Shown: positions 25,183-35,095 of the stretch, in pieces | Numbering within the stretch: the first letter of the stretch is position 1 | How the letters are laid out: every line of letters starts with the position of its first letter | Source: Nonomuraea jabiensis | GTDB taxonomy: Bacteria > Actinomycetota > Actinomycetes > Streptosporangiales > Streptosporangiaceae | DNA: 64,000 bases | NCBI RefSeq assembly: GCF_014204795.1 | Contig: NZ_JACHMB010000001.1 | Span: forward strand, 8,072,501 to 8,136,500 | Direction of reading: 5' to 3' | Position numbers and translations under genes: made by a program | The notes under the pieces: generated by a model | Seen by the model: the letters and a program-made list of their open reading frames with translations, nothing else | Told to the model about the DNA's origin: nothing | Databases searched by the model: none

Positions 25183-26055
25183 CCACCCTCACGACCTCCG
25201 CGTCTCGGTCTCCGGGTCTCGCTCTCCGCGTCTCGGGCCCCGTCCCGGCGCGGGCCTCGTCCACGGTCCCGGCCCCGTCCCGGCGGCCCCGTCCCGGCGG
25301 CCCCGTCCCGGCGGCCCCGTCCCGGCGGCCCCGGCCCTGTCCCGGCCCCGGCCCTGTCCCGGCCCCGGCCCTGTCCCGGCCCCGGCCCTGTCCCGGCCCC
25401 GGCCCTGTCCCGGCCCCGGCCCCGGCCCGGCCCCGGCCCTGTCCCGGCCCTGTCCCGGCCCTGTCCCGGCCCTGTCCCGGCCCTGTCCCGGCCCTGTCCC
25501 GGCGCCGGCCCCGTTCCGGCGGACGCGGCCCCGGGCGGGCGGTCTCGGCCAGCGGTCGCAGCCCCGGCGGTCGGGGCCCGGCGGTCTCGCCTCGGCTCGG
25601 CCCCTTCCCGGTAGGGGCCCCGGCCCGTCACGGCGTCCCGGCCCCGTCCCGGCGGCCCCGCCCAGCGCTTCCGGGCGGGCGGTCTCGGCCCGGCGGTTCC
25701 GGGGCGGGCGGTTGCGGCCCCGCGGCTTCGGCCCGTCCCGGCGGTCCCGTGGCCCCGCGGTACCCGGCGGCATCCGGCGGCGACGGGGGTTGCGTGTCCG
25801 CGCCCTCGACCGGTGCCTGCGCCTCTGGGACGGCTGGGGTGACGGCCCAGGCCGGATGCCCCGCGTCTCGCCCCGCTCGCCTGCTCCCACCGCGTCCGCC
25901 GGGTTTCGCCGCGTCCGCCGGGTTTCACCGTGCCCGCTGGGTTTCGCCGCGTCCGCCGAGTTTCGCCGCGTCCGGTTTCACCGTGCCCGCTGGGTTTCCC
26001 CGCGCCCGCCGGGTTTCACTCCGCCCGCCACGTCTCGCCCCGCTCGCTGGGTCCT
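25183..26055. repeat. 870-bp gene-free stretch of GC-rich tandem arrays
   Basis: No credible gene lies here; the open frames on both strands encode only Pro/Arg or Gly/Arg strings from the repeats. Four perfect 14-bp units GTCCCGGCGGCCCC fill 25277-25332. Five 17-bp units GGCCCTGTCCCGGCCCC fill 25333-25417. Six 11-bp units GGCCCTGTCCC fill 25435-25500. After a less ordered GC-rich section, eight degenerate 19-bp units (GGGTTTCGCCGCGTCCGCC type) fill 25901-26048, ending seven bases before the stop of the convergent MFS gene. The different periods, none a multiple of three, argue against coding. Confidence 0.85.
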
Positions 26056-27285
26056 CTACGGCTGTGCCACCTGCTGGCGGGCAGGCGTGCTGGATCCGGC
26101 AGGCGGCGTCTCCCGGGCCGGGGAGTCGGTGGCGTGTGGCGGCCGGTGGGTGGATAGGGCCGATCCGGCCAGCAGGACGGCGAGGCCGACCAGGGTGATC
26201 CCGGCGCCGACCCAGAGCGGTGAGACGAACCCGAAGCCGGCCCCCAGGGCGAGCCCGCTCAGCCAGGCGCCCAGCGCGTTGCCGACGTTGAAGGCCGCGA
26301 TGTTGGCGCCGGAGGCCATCGTGGGCGCGTCCTGGGCGTACCGCATGATCCGCAGCTGCAGCCCGGGCGCGGTGGCCAGGCCGACCGCGCCCATCAGCAG
26401 CAGCGAGACGATCGTCATGACCTTGCTCTGCGCGGTCAGCGCGAACACCGCGAGCACCGCGGTGAGCAGTGCCAGGATCGCGGCCAGCGACGTGTTCAGC
26501 GCCCGGTCGGCGAGCTTGCCGCCGAGGAAGTTGCCCGCGAACGTACCGGCCCCGAACAGCACCAGCAGCCAGGGCACCGTGGCGGCGGCGAACCCGCTGA
26601 CCTCGGTGAGCGTGAACGCGATGTAGGTGAACGCGCCGAACATGCCGCCGAAGGCGAGCACGGTGACCGCGGCGGAGACCCAGACCTGCGGCCGGCGGAA
26701 CGCCCCCAGCTCGCCGCGCAGGCTCGTCCCGGACGGCGCCGGCGTCGGCGGCACCAGCAGCCGGATCCCGGCCAGCGCGACCACGCCGATGACCGTGATC
26801 GCCCAGAACGTCGAGCGCCAGCCGAGCTGCTGGCCGAGCAGCGTGCCCAGCGGGACCCCGAGCACGTTGGCCGCGGTCAGCCCGGCGAACATCAGCGCGA
26901 TGGCGCCGGCCCGCCGGTTCGGCGCGACCATGTCGGCGGCGACCACCGAGCCGACGCCGAAGAACGCGCCGTGGCACAGCGCCGCCACGACCCTGCCCGC
27001 CATCAGCGCCGGGTAGACCGGCGCGATCGCGGAGATCAGGTTGCCCGCGACGAACAGCACCATCAGCGCCAGCAGCACCTTCTTGCGGTCGAACCGGGCG
27101 ATGGCCGCGGTCAGCCCGATGGCGCCGACGGCCACGCTCAGCGCGTAACCCGAGACCAGATATCCGGCGACCGGCTCGCTGACGCCGAAGTCCGCCGCGA
27201 CCTCGGGCAGCAGGCCGATGATCCCGAACTCGGTGAGCCCGATGCCGAAACCCCCGAGTGCCAGGGCGAGAAGCCCGACAGGCAT
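26056..27285 (-). CDS. MFS exporter, DHA1 type (AraJ/Cml-like)
   Basis: A 409-residue, 12-helix major facilitator. The N-terminus MPVGLLALALGGFGIGLTEF and the first-half loop segment GRVVAALCHGAFFGVGSVVA are characteristic of the AraJ/CmlA-type DHA1 exporters, which extrude sugars, chloramphenicol or other small molecules. The 15-30 residue hydrophilic C-tail is unremarkable. ATG 27285 is chosen because GGAGG (27292-27296) is six bases ahead; the longer frame upstream is not supported. A dyad with TTGCAG/CTGCAA arms sits directly upstream. Its 3' end borders the 19-bp repeat array. Confidence 0.9.
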   Translation of the reverse strand: MPVGLLALALGGFGIGLTEFGIIGLLPEVAADFGVSEPVAGYLVSGYALSVAVGAIGLTAAIARFDRKKVLLALMVLFVAGNLISAIAPVYPALMAGRVVAALCHGAFFGVGSVVAADMVAPNRRAGAIALMFAGLTAANVLGVPLGTLLGQQLGWRSTFWAITVIGVVALAGIRLLVPPTPAPSGTSLRGELGAFRRPQVWVSAAVTVLAFGGMFGAFTYIAFTLTEVSGFAAATVPWLLVLFGAGTFAGNFLGGKLADRALNTSLAAILALLTAVLAVFALTAQSKVMTIVSLLLMGAVGLATAPGLQLRIMRYAQDAPTMASGANIAAFNVGNALGAWLSGLALGAGFGFVSPLWVGAGITLVGLAVLLAGSALSTHRPPHATDSPARETPPAGSSTPARQQVAQP

Positions 27286-27297
27286 GACAAACCTCCA

Positions 27298-27331
27298 TTG
27301 CAGTGCATCCGCGTTTATGCGGCGTCTGCAA
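27298..27331 (-). promoter_or_regulatory. Dyad upstream of the MFS exporter gene, possible operator
   Basis: Outer arms TTGCAG (27298-27303) and CTGCAA (27326-27331) enclose an inner CCGC/GCGG pair around GTTTAT. It lies 12 bases from the start codon, overlapping the ribosome-binding-site side, a place suited to a repressor operator. Function inferred. Confidence 0.35.
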
Positions 27332-27398
27332 TTATTGTCCGCGCTGCCTGACCTCAACAGTGGCCGGTGAGCCACTATGCGAAAGATTCAGGCCATCC

Positions 27399-28316
27399 TC
27401 AGGACTTCGTCGCGCCGGCGGTGAGGCCGGTGATGAGGTGGCGCTGGACGAGCAGGAAGACGGCGCCCGCCGGGATGGCGATGAGCACGGCCGAGGCGGT
27501 CATCAGCCCCCAGTCGGACCAGTGCTGGCCGACGAACTGCTGCAGCCCGACCCCCAGGGTCCGCTTGTCCTCCTGGGACATGAACACGGTGGCGTAGCCG
27601 ACCTCGCCCCAGGCGGTCATGAAGCAGTAGAACGCGGTCACCGCGATCCCCGGCCGCGCCAGCGGCAACACCACCCGCCAGAACGTGCCGAACGGGGTCA
27701 GCCCGTCCACCATCGCCGCCTGGTCGATCTCCACCGGCACCGTGTCGAAGTAGCTCTTCATCATCCAGGCGCAGAACGGCACGGAGATCGTCATGTACGC
27801 GATCACCAGCCCCGGGATCTGGTTGAGCAGCCCCAATCCGGCCATCAGGTTATAGAGCGGCACGATGAGGATGGCCACCGGGAACATCTGGGTGATCAGC
27901 AGCAGCCACATGACGGAGCGGTGCCCGGGGAAGCGGAACCGGCTGACGGCGTACCCGGTGGTCGCCGCCAGGAACACCCCGGCCAGCATGGTCAGACCGG
28001 CGGTGAGCACGCTGTTGAGCAGCCACTGCGGGAACTCGGTCGCGGTCAGCACGCGGACGTAGTTGTCGAGCGAGGAGTGGTCGAAGAGCCGCAGCTCCGC
28101 CGACAGCCAGCTGTCGCGCGGCTTGAGCGAGGTCAGCACCAGCCACACGACCGGGAACAGCGAGATGGCCACGGCGAGCAGCAGGCCCGCGTGCAGGCCG
28201 ATCGAGGCCAGCGGGCCCCGCTCGCCCCGCCCCCGCCCCGGCCCGTGCCCTTGCCCGGGTCCCGGTCCGGGCCCGTGCCCGTGCCCCTGCCCCTGCCCGT
28301 GCGTCGTCGTGCTCAC
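27399..28316 (-). CDS. Carbohydrate ABC transporter permease (MalG-like)
   Basis: A 305-residue inner-membrane permease with six helices. The EAA loop, contacting the ATPase, reads AAMVDGLTPFGTFWRVVLPLARPG. It is the second permease of a CUT1 family importer. The first 30 residues are an unusual Gly/His/Pro/Gln string (GQGQGHGHGPGPGPGQGHGP) coded by a simple DNA repeat, before the first helix. The start overlaps the MalF-like stop by four bases. No ATP-binding subunit gene is nearby; actinomycetes commonly use a shared MsiK-type ATPase. Confidence 0.9.
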   Translation of the reverse strand: MSTTTHGQGQGHGHGPGPGPGQGHGPGRGRGERGPLASIGLHAGLLLAVAISLFPVVWLVLTSLKPRDSWLSAELRLFDHSSLDNYVRVLTATEFPQWLLNSVLTAGLTMLAGVFLAATTGYAVSRFRFPGHRSVMWLLLITQMFPVAILIVPLYNLMAGLGLLNQIPGLVIAYMTISVPFCAWMMKSYFDTVPVEIDQAAMVDGLTPFGTFWRVVLPLARPGIAVTAFYCFMTAWGEVGYATVFMSQEDKRTLGVGLQQFVGQHWSDWGLMTASAVLIAIPAGAVFLLVQRHLITGLTAGATKS

Positions 28317-29299
28317 CAGGGGTCTCCTTGACTACGCAACGTGCGGCGGTAGCCGACCGCCAGCACCACCAGCATGAGGAGGATGATCACGCCCCAGGCG
28401 GCCGAGCCCGCGTAGTTCCGCACGCCGGTGAAGGCCTCGCGGAAGGCGTAGGTGACCAGGATCTCGGTCTCGCTGCCGGGGCCGCCCCGCGTCACCAGGA
28501 AGATGATCGGGAACATGTTGAACGTCCAGATCGTGCCGAGCAGGATCACCGTGGACGACACCTGGCGCAGCCCCGGGAGCGTGATCGCCCGGAACCGCTG
28601 CCACGCGTTCGCCCCGTCCACCTCGGCCGCCTCGTACAGCTCGCCCGGGATCGACTGCAGGCCGCCGAGCATGGCGACCATCATGAACGGCACCCCGATC
28701 CACACGTTCACCGCGATCACCGCGATCTTGGCCGTGGTCGGGTCGTCCAGCCAGCCCACCGCGGGCAGCCCGGCCGCCTTCAGCAGGCCGTTGATCACGC
28801 CGTAGTCGCTGTTGTACAGGTAACGCCAGACGAAGGCGGCCACGAAGGCGGGCACCGCCCAGGGCAGGATCAGCAGCACGCGGTAGACGGAGCGGAGGCG
28901 CAGCCGGCGGTTGAGCATCACGGCCAGGCCGAGGCCGATGCCGTAGTGCAGGCCCACGCAGACCACCGTCCACGCGACGGTCCAGGCGAGCTTGTCCCAG
29001 AACAGGCTGGAGGTCAGGATCTGCACGTAGTTGTCCAGGCCGACGAACTCGTAGGTGGCCGGGATGACGTTCACCCCGATGGTCCGGCCGATGTTCGCCT
29101 CGGTGGCGTCTGTCAGCGACAGGTACACCCCGCGCGCCAGCGGCCAGCCGATCAGCACCGCCATCACGACCACCACCGGCGCGATCATCGCCCACGCGTA
29201 CCAGTGGGCCGACAGCGCGCGCCGTAACGGTCCTGGCCTGTCGTGACGGCCGCGAGCCCCCTCGCCCGCGGCCGCCACCCGTCCGGTCGAGACCGCCAC
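28313..29299 (-). CDS. Carbohydrate ABC transporter permease (MalF-like)
   Basis: A 328-residue permease with six helices and the EAA loop EAAEVDGANAWQRFRAITLPGL. It forms the heterodimeric channel with the MalG-like protein, whose gene overlaps by four bases. The solute-binding protein gene ends three bases upstream, so the three genes are one operon in the usual malE-F-G order. The N-terminal cytoplasmic segment is rich in Arg and Ala. With the neighbouring pullulanase-type enzyme the importer most likely takes up maltodextrins. Confidence 0.9.
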   Translation of the reverse strand: MAVSTGRVAAAGEGARGRHDRPGPLRRALSAHWYAWAMIAPVVVVMAVLIGWPLARGVYLSLTDATEANIGRTIGVNVIPATYEFVGLDNYVQILTSSLFWDKLAWTVAWTVVCVGLHYGIGLGLAVMLNRRLRLRSVYRVLLILPWAVPAFVAAFVWRYLYNSDYGVINGLLKAAGLPAVGWLDDPTTAKIAVIAVNVWIGVPFMMVAMLGGLQSIPGELYEAAEVDGANAWQRFRAITLPGLRQVSSTVILLGTIWTFNMFPIIFLVTRGGPGSETEILVTYAFREAFTGVRNYAGSAAWGVIILLMLVVLAVGYRRTLRSQGDPW

Positions 29300-29302
29300 C
29301 GG

Positions 29303-30586
29303 TCAGCTCCAGTCCTTCATGATCCCGTGGTACTGCTCGTCGACCTTCTTGAGCATGTCGGCGGGCGCGGACTTGCCGCCCACGAGCGACTGGTAGCCCT
29401 CCAGCAGCGGCTGGAACAGCTGCCCGCCCTCGGGGATCCAGGGCCGCGGCACGGCGGTGTCCATGATCGGCTTGAAGACCACGACGTCGGAGTTGCCCTT
29501 CACGTCGGGGTCGGCGTACGCGGAGGTACGGGTCGGCAGCAGGCTGATCTCCTTGGCGATCTTCGCCTGGGCCTCCACCGTGGTCATGAAGCGGACGAAC
29601 TCGTAGGCGGCCGGGATGTTCTTCGAGCCCGCGTAGATCGCCAGGTTCCACCCGCCCGTCGGGGCCCCGGCCTTGACCGAGCCGGCCGGGACCGGCGCGA
29701 TGCCCAGGTTCGTCCTGTCCTTGAACTCCTTGCCCTGGTAGATCTCCGACAACGACCACGGCCCGTTGTAGATCATCGCCGCCTTGCCCTCCTTGAGGGC
29801 GGTCATCGCGTTGGCGTAACTCTCCGTCGTGGCGGGCTTGGGCGCGGCGCCCGAGCTGATCAGGTCGGCCACGGTCTGGACCGCCCGCACGTTCGCCGGC
29901 GAGTTCACCACGATCTTCTTGTTGGCCACGTCGAGCAGGTCGCCGCCCTCGCCGTAGATGAACGGCAGCAGGAAGTAGGAGTCGACGTTGAGCGCCAGCC
30001 CCTCGGCGCCGGTCTTGGCCTTGACGTCGAGCGCGGTCTGCTTCAGCTCGGCGATCGTCTTCGGCGCCTCCTCGTGCCCCGCCTCCTTCAGCAGCCGCTT
30101 GTTGTAGAGCAGCGCGAGGGTGTCGGTGACCTGCGGCACGGCGTAGGTCTTGCCGTTGTACTTGGTGCTGCTCAGCGGCCCTGGCAGGAAGTCGGCCTCG
30201 TTGTCCACCGCCCGCGTGCCGTCCAGCGGCTGCAGGTACCCCAGCGACGCGAACTGCGAGGTCCAGGCCACCTCCGAGCGGATCACGTCCGGCGCCCCCG
30301 CCCCCGCCTGCGCGGCGGTCTGGAACTGCCCCTGGGCCTGGTCGGAGGGCACGTTCACGTACTTGACCTTGACCTGGGGATACTTCGCCTCGAACGCCTT
30401 GATCAACGCCTGGAACGTCGGCCCCTCGCTGTCCGGCCGCGTGGTGTCCCACCACGTGATCTCGCCGCTGACCTTCGACGGATCGGAAACGGTCGCGGTG
30501 GGGCCTGCCGCGTTCCCACCGCCGCAGGCGGAGGCCGCCAGGGCGAGCGCCGCAACGACCGCTGCGGCGGGTAAGAGTCGTCGCAT
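29303..30586 (-). CDS. Carbohydrate ABC transporter solute-binding lipoprotein (MalE-like)
   Basis: A 427-residue extracytoplasmic binding protein. The signal sequence MRRLLPAAAVVAALALAASA is followed by Cys-Gly-Gly-Gly, a lipobox-like end that would anchor it as a lipoprotein. The mature protein has the family-1 binding protein features: VSGEITWWDTTR near the start, AFEAKYPQVKVKYVNVPSD, and MIYNGPWSLSEI. AGGAGAAGG precedes the ATG. It heads the operon with two permeases and diverges from the pullulanase gene. Maltodextrin is the inferred ligand. Confidence 0.9.
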   Translation of the reverse strand: MRRLLPAAAVVAALALAASACGGGNAAGPTATVSDPSKVSGEITWWDTTRPDSEGPTFQALIKAFEAKYPQVKVKYVNVPSDQAQGQFQTAAQAGAGAPDVIRSEVAWTSQFASLGYLQPLDGTRAVDNEADFLPGPLSSTKYNGKTYAVPQVTDTLALLYNKRLLKEAGHEEAPKTIAELKQTALDVKAKTGAEGLALNVDSYFLLPFIYGEGGDLLDVANKKIVVNSPANVRAVQTVADLISSGAAPKPATTESYANAMTALKEGKAAMIYNGPWSLSEIYQGKEFKDRTNLGIAPVPAGSVKAGAPTGGWNLAIYAGSKNIPAAYEFVRFMTTVEAQAKIAKEISLLPTRTSAYADPDVKGNSDVVVFKPIMDTAVPRPWIPEGGQLFQPLLEGYQSLVGGKSAPADMLKKVDEQYHGIMKDWS

Positions 30587-30669
30587 GTCCTTCTCCTCAT
30601 CTTTCGGAGGGGGAACACGCCGGACGTTACGCCGAGGTGACGCTCCTTGAAAGATGGGTACGTAAGCTT

Positions 30670-30844
30670 TTGCAAGTTGTTACCTTGATCCACGGATTGC
30701 CCGGACCGCCCGCAGGGCCGCGTGTTCCCCGACGTATTCGCAGGTGATCTCCTATGGTGGAGCCCTGCCCGCCGCGCGTCCGCCGGCCTTCCGGTCAGGG
30801 GGCGGTCCCAGCGGTTGCAGAAATTTCCAGAAAGGGTTGCAAGG
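30670..30844. promoter_or_regulatory. Repeated TTGCA motifs in the divergent maltodextrin promoter region
   Basis: TTGCAAG occurs at 30670-30676, TTGCAG at 30815-30820 and TTGCAAGG at 30837-30844; the last two start 22 bases apart, about two helical turns. LacI-family MalR regulators of actinomycetes bind TTGCA-containing operators, so joint control of the importer and the pullulanase gene is plausible. The motifs are seen; the regulator is inferred and not in this window. Confidence 0.35.
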
Positions 30845-30848
30845 CGTC

Positions 30849-33389
<2,541 letters not shown>

Positions 33390-33506
33390 AGGTGGGACGG
33401 CTCGGGTAGGGGGAACATTCAGGACGAAGAACGTACATCACTGGCGTTGGCGATCGCGACAGCGCAAACTGGATGGACGGCGATCGCGTGGAGCAGTGGA
33501 GCACCC

Positions 33507-34163
33507 GTGGACAATCACCTTGATCACATGCCGGTCCTGTCCCGCGGCAGACATCGCAATCCGAAACGCGGTGCCTGTTTCATGGAACTGGCCTCCTACC
33601 TGGCCGGAGAGCGGTGGAGCGACCACCCGGCCTGCACCCACCCGTTGCTGGCCGCACTCGCCCGCCTGGTCAACGACAACACCAGCGACGAAAGCCGCGC
33701 CCAGCTCGTCCACCTCGTCCCGACCATCATCGGCCTGACCAGCGACGACCTGAGGGTGGACGCCCGCATCGCGCTGCGCTGCGCCACGACGGCCCTGCCG
33801 GTGGCGGCGGCCGAGCGCCAGCTCGCGCTGGCGGTGTCGGTGCTCGCGGCCGAGGAGATGCTCGCCAGGCTCGAAGGGGCCCCGTCGGGACGGCTCGGCG
33901 AGCAGAGCCGCCGGGCGATGGAGGAGGTGCCGCACGCGGCCGAGCAGGCCCGGCGCTTCAGCCGCGCGGCCCGGATCACGCAGAAGGGCTTCCGCCGGTA
34001 CGCGGCGCCGAACGCGGTGCAGCTGTCGGTGGTCGGCATCGTCCAGGCCTGCATCACCGACCCGGACGCGCTGCTGCGCCGCCTGCTGGAAGAGGCGATC
34101 GACGACTGCGTCACCCTCATCCGCACCCCGGAGCGCACCGCTCCGGCCCCGGTGCACGCCTGA
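33507..34163 (+). CDS. Conserved actinobacterial protein of unknown function
   Basis: About 218 residues, largely helical and soluble. The start of the globular part (SRGRHRNPKRGACFMELASYLAGERWSDHP in pieces: RGRHRNPKRGACFMELAS, GERWSDHPACTHPLL) resembles a family widespread in streptomycetes and relatives, with conserved Cys and His that might bind a ligand or metal. GTG 33507 has GTGGAG five bases ahead; ATG 33528 is an alternative. It stands alone between the pullulanase gene and a strong terminator. I cannot assign a function. Confidence 0.75.
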   Translation: MDNHLDHMPVLSRGRHRNPKRGACFMELASYLAGERWSDHPACTHPLLAALARLVNDNTSDESRAQLVHLVPTIIGLTSDDLRVDARIALRCATTALPVAAAERQLALAVSVLAAEEMLARLEGAPSGRLGEQSRRAMEEVPHAAEQARRFSRAARITQKGFRRYAAPNAVQLSVVGIVQACITDPDALLRRLLEEAIDDCVTLIRTPERTAPAPVHA

Positions 34164-34168
34164 CCGGT

Positions 34169-34205
34169 TCACGGGCGGCGCCCGGGTGCCGGGCGCCGCC
34201 CGTGA
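34169..34205 (+). terminator. 17-bp perfect hairpin terminator
   Basis: Arms of 17 bases at 34169-34185 and 34189-34205 pair perfectly around a three-base loop GTG, starting six bases after the stop of the hypothetical gene. No T-tract follows. Confidence 0.8.
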
Positions 34206-34273
34206 TCGGGCTTCTTCGCAGGTCAGGGAAGCCTCTCCTTCGTTGCGGATCTTGGTGACCTATGCCTACATTT

Positions 34274-34288
34274 CCAATGAAATATTGG
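34274..34288. promoter_or_regulatory. Small CCAAT/ATTGG dyad upstream of the VIT1/CCC1 gene
   Basis: CCAAT (34274-34278) and ATTGG (34284-34288) form a perfect five-base dyad around GAAAT in an unusually AT-rich patch just before the gene. It may be a promoter or operator for a metal-responsive regulator; no known iron box is matched convincingly. Confidence 0.25.
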
Positions 34289-34305
34289 GAATGGAGGCGT
34301 TTTCC

Positions 34306-35028
34306 GTGACTATTGAGCTGACTCACCCTTATTCGCCGGAGAAGCACCACAGCCACCGTGACGTCACCGGTGGGTGGTTGCGGCCGGCCGTCTTCGGGGC
34401 GATGGACGGGCTGGTGTCCAACCTCGCGTTGATCGCCGGGGTCGTGGGCGCGGCCGGCGCCGGGCGCGGCGCCGTGGTGGCCGGGGTCGCGGGGCTGATC
34501 GCGGGTGCCTGCTCCATGGCGGCCGGCGAGTACACCTCGGTGAAGTCCCAGACCGAGCTGATGCGGGCGGAGATCGCCGTCGAGCGGCGGGAGCTGGCCC
34601 GCAATCCCGAGGGCGAGCAGGCGGAGCTGGCGGCGATGTACCGGGCGAAGGGGCTCGACGAGGACCTCGCGCGGCGGGTGGCCGAGGGGCTGTCGGCCGA
34701 TCCCGAGCAGGCCCTGCGGGTGCACGTGCGGGAGGAGCTGGGCGTGGACGTCGACGACCTGCCCTCGCCGTACGTGGCCGCCGCGTCGTCGTTCTGCGCG
34801 TTCGCAGCCGGGGCGCTGGTGCCGCTGGTGCCGTTCCTGTTCGGCGCGTCCGGGCTGGTCGTCGCCATGATCGTGAGCGTGCTGGCGCTGTTCGGGTTCG
34901 GGGCGGCGGTGGCGCGCATGACCGCGCGGCCGTGGTGGCTGGGCGGGCTGCGCCAGCTCGCGCTGGGCGTGGCGGCCGCCGCCGTGACGTTCGGGCTCGG
35001 GCATCTCCTGGGCGTCACCGTCTCGTAG
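34306..35028 (+). CDS. VIT1/CCC1-family iron/manganese transporter
   Basis: A 240-residue protein with an N-terminal hydrophilic segment, first helices FGAMDGLVSNLALIAGVVGA and AGLIAGACSMAAGEYTSV, a cytoplasmic metal-binding-type insert of charged helices (about residues 80-150, rich in Glu), and three C-terminal helices. The VSN and GEYxSxK segments are signatures of the vacuolar iron transporter family, which moves Fe2+ or Mn2+ by proton antiport. GTG 34306 is chosen because GGAGG (34293-34297) lies eight bases ahead; ATG 34291 would add five residues. Confidence 0.9.
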   Translation: MTIELTHPYSPEKHHSHRDVTGGWLRPAVFGAMDGLVSNLALIAGVVGAAGAGRGAVVAGVAGLIAGACSMAAGEYTSVKSQTELMRAEIAVERRELARNPEGEQAELAAMYRAKGLDEDLARRVAEGLSADPEQALRVHVREELGVDVDDLPSPYVAAASSFCAFAAGALVPLVPFLFGASGLVVAMIVSVLALFGFGAAVARMTARPWWLGGLRQLALGVAAAAVTFGLGHLLGVTVS

Positions 35029-35095
35029 GGCCTGCGCCGAACGTGTGACACTCTCGTGACTGTACGTGATGAGCCCCTGGGCGGATCATGTCGGC

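Noticed and set aside
24801..25928. Open frames encoding Pro/Arg or Gly/Arg repeats in the GC-rich arrays
   Set aside because: They arise from tandem DNA repeats with periods not divisible by three and lack ribosome-binding sites; treated as noncoding repeat.
25901..26048. CRISPR array
   Set aside because: The 19-bp units are head-to-tail without spacers and no cas genes are present.
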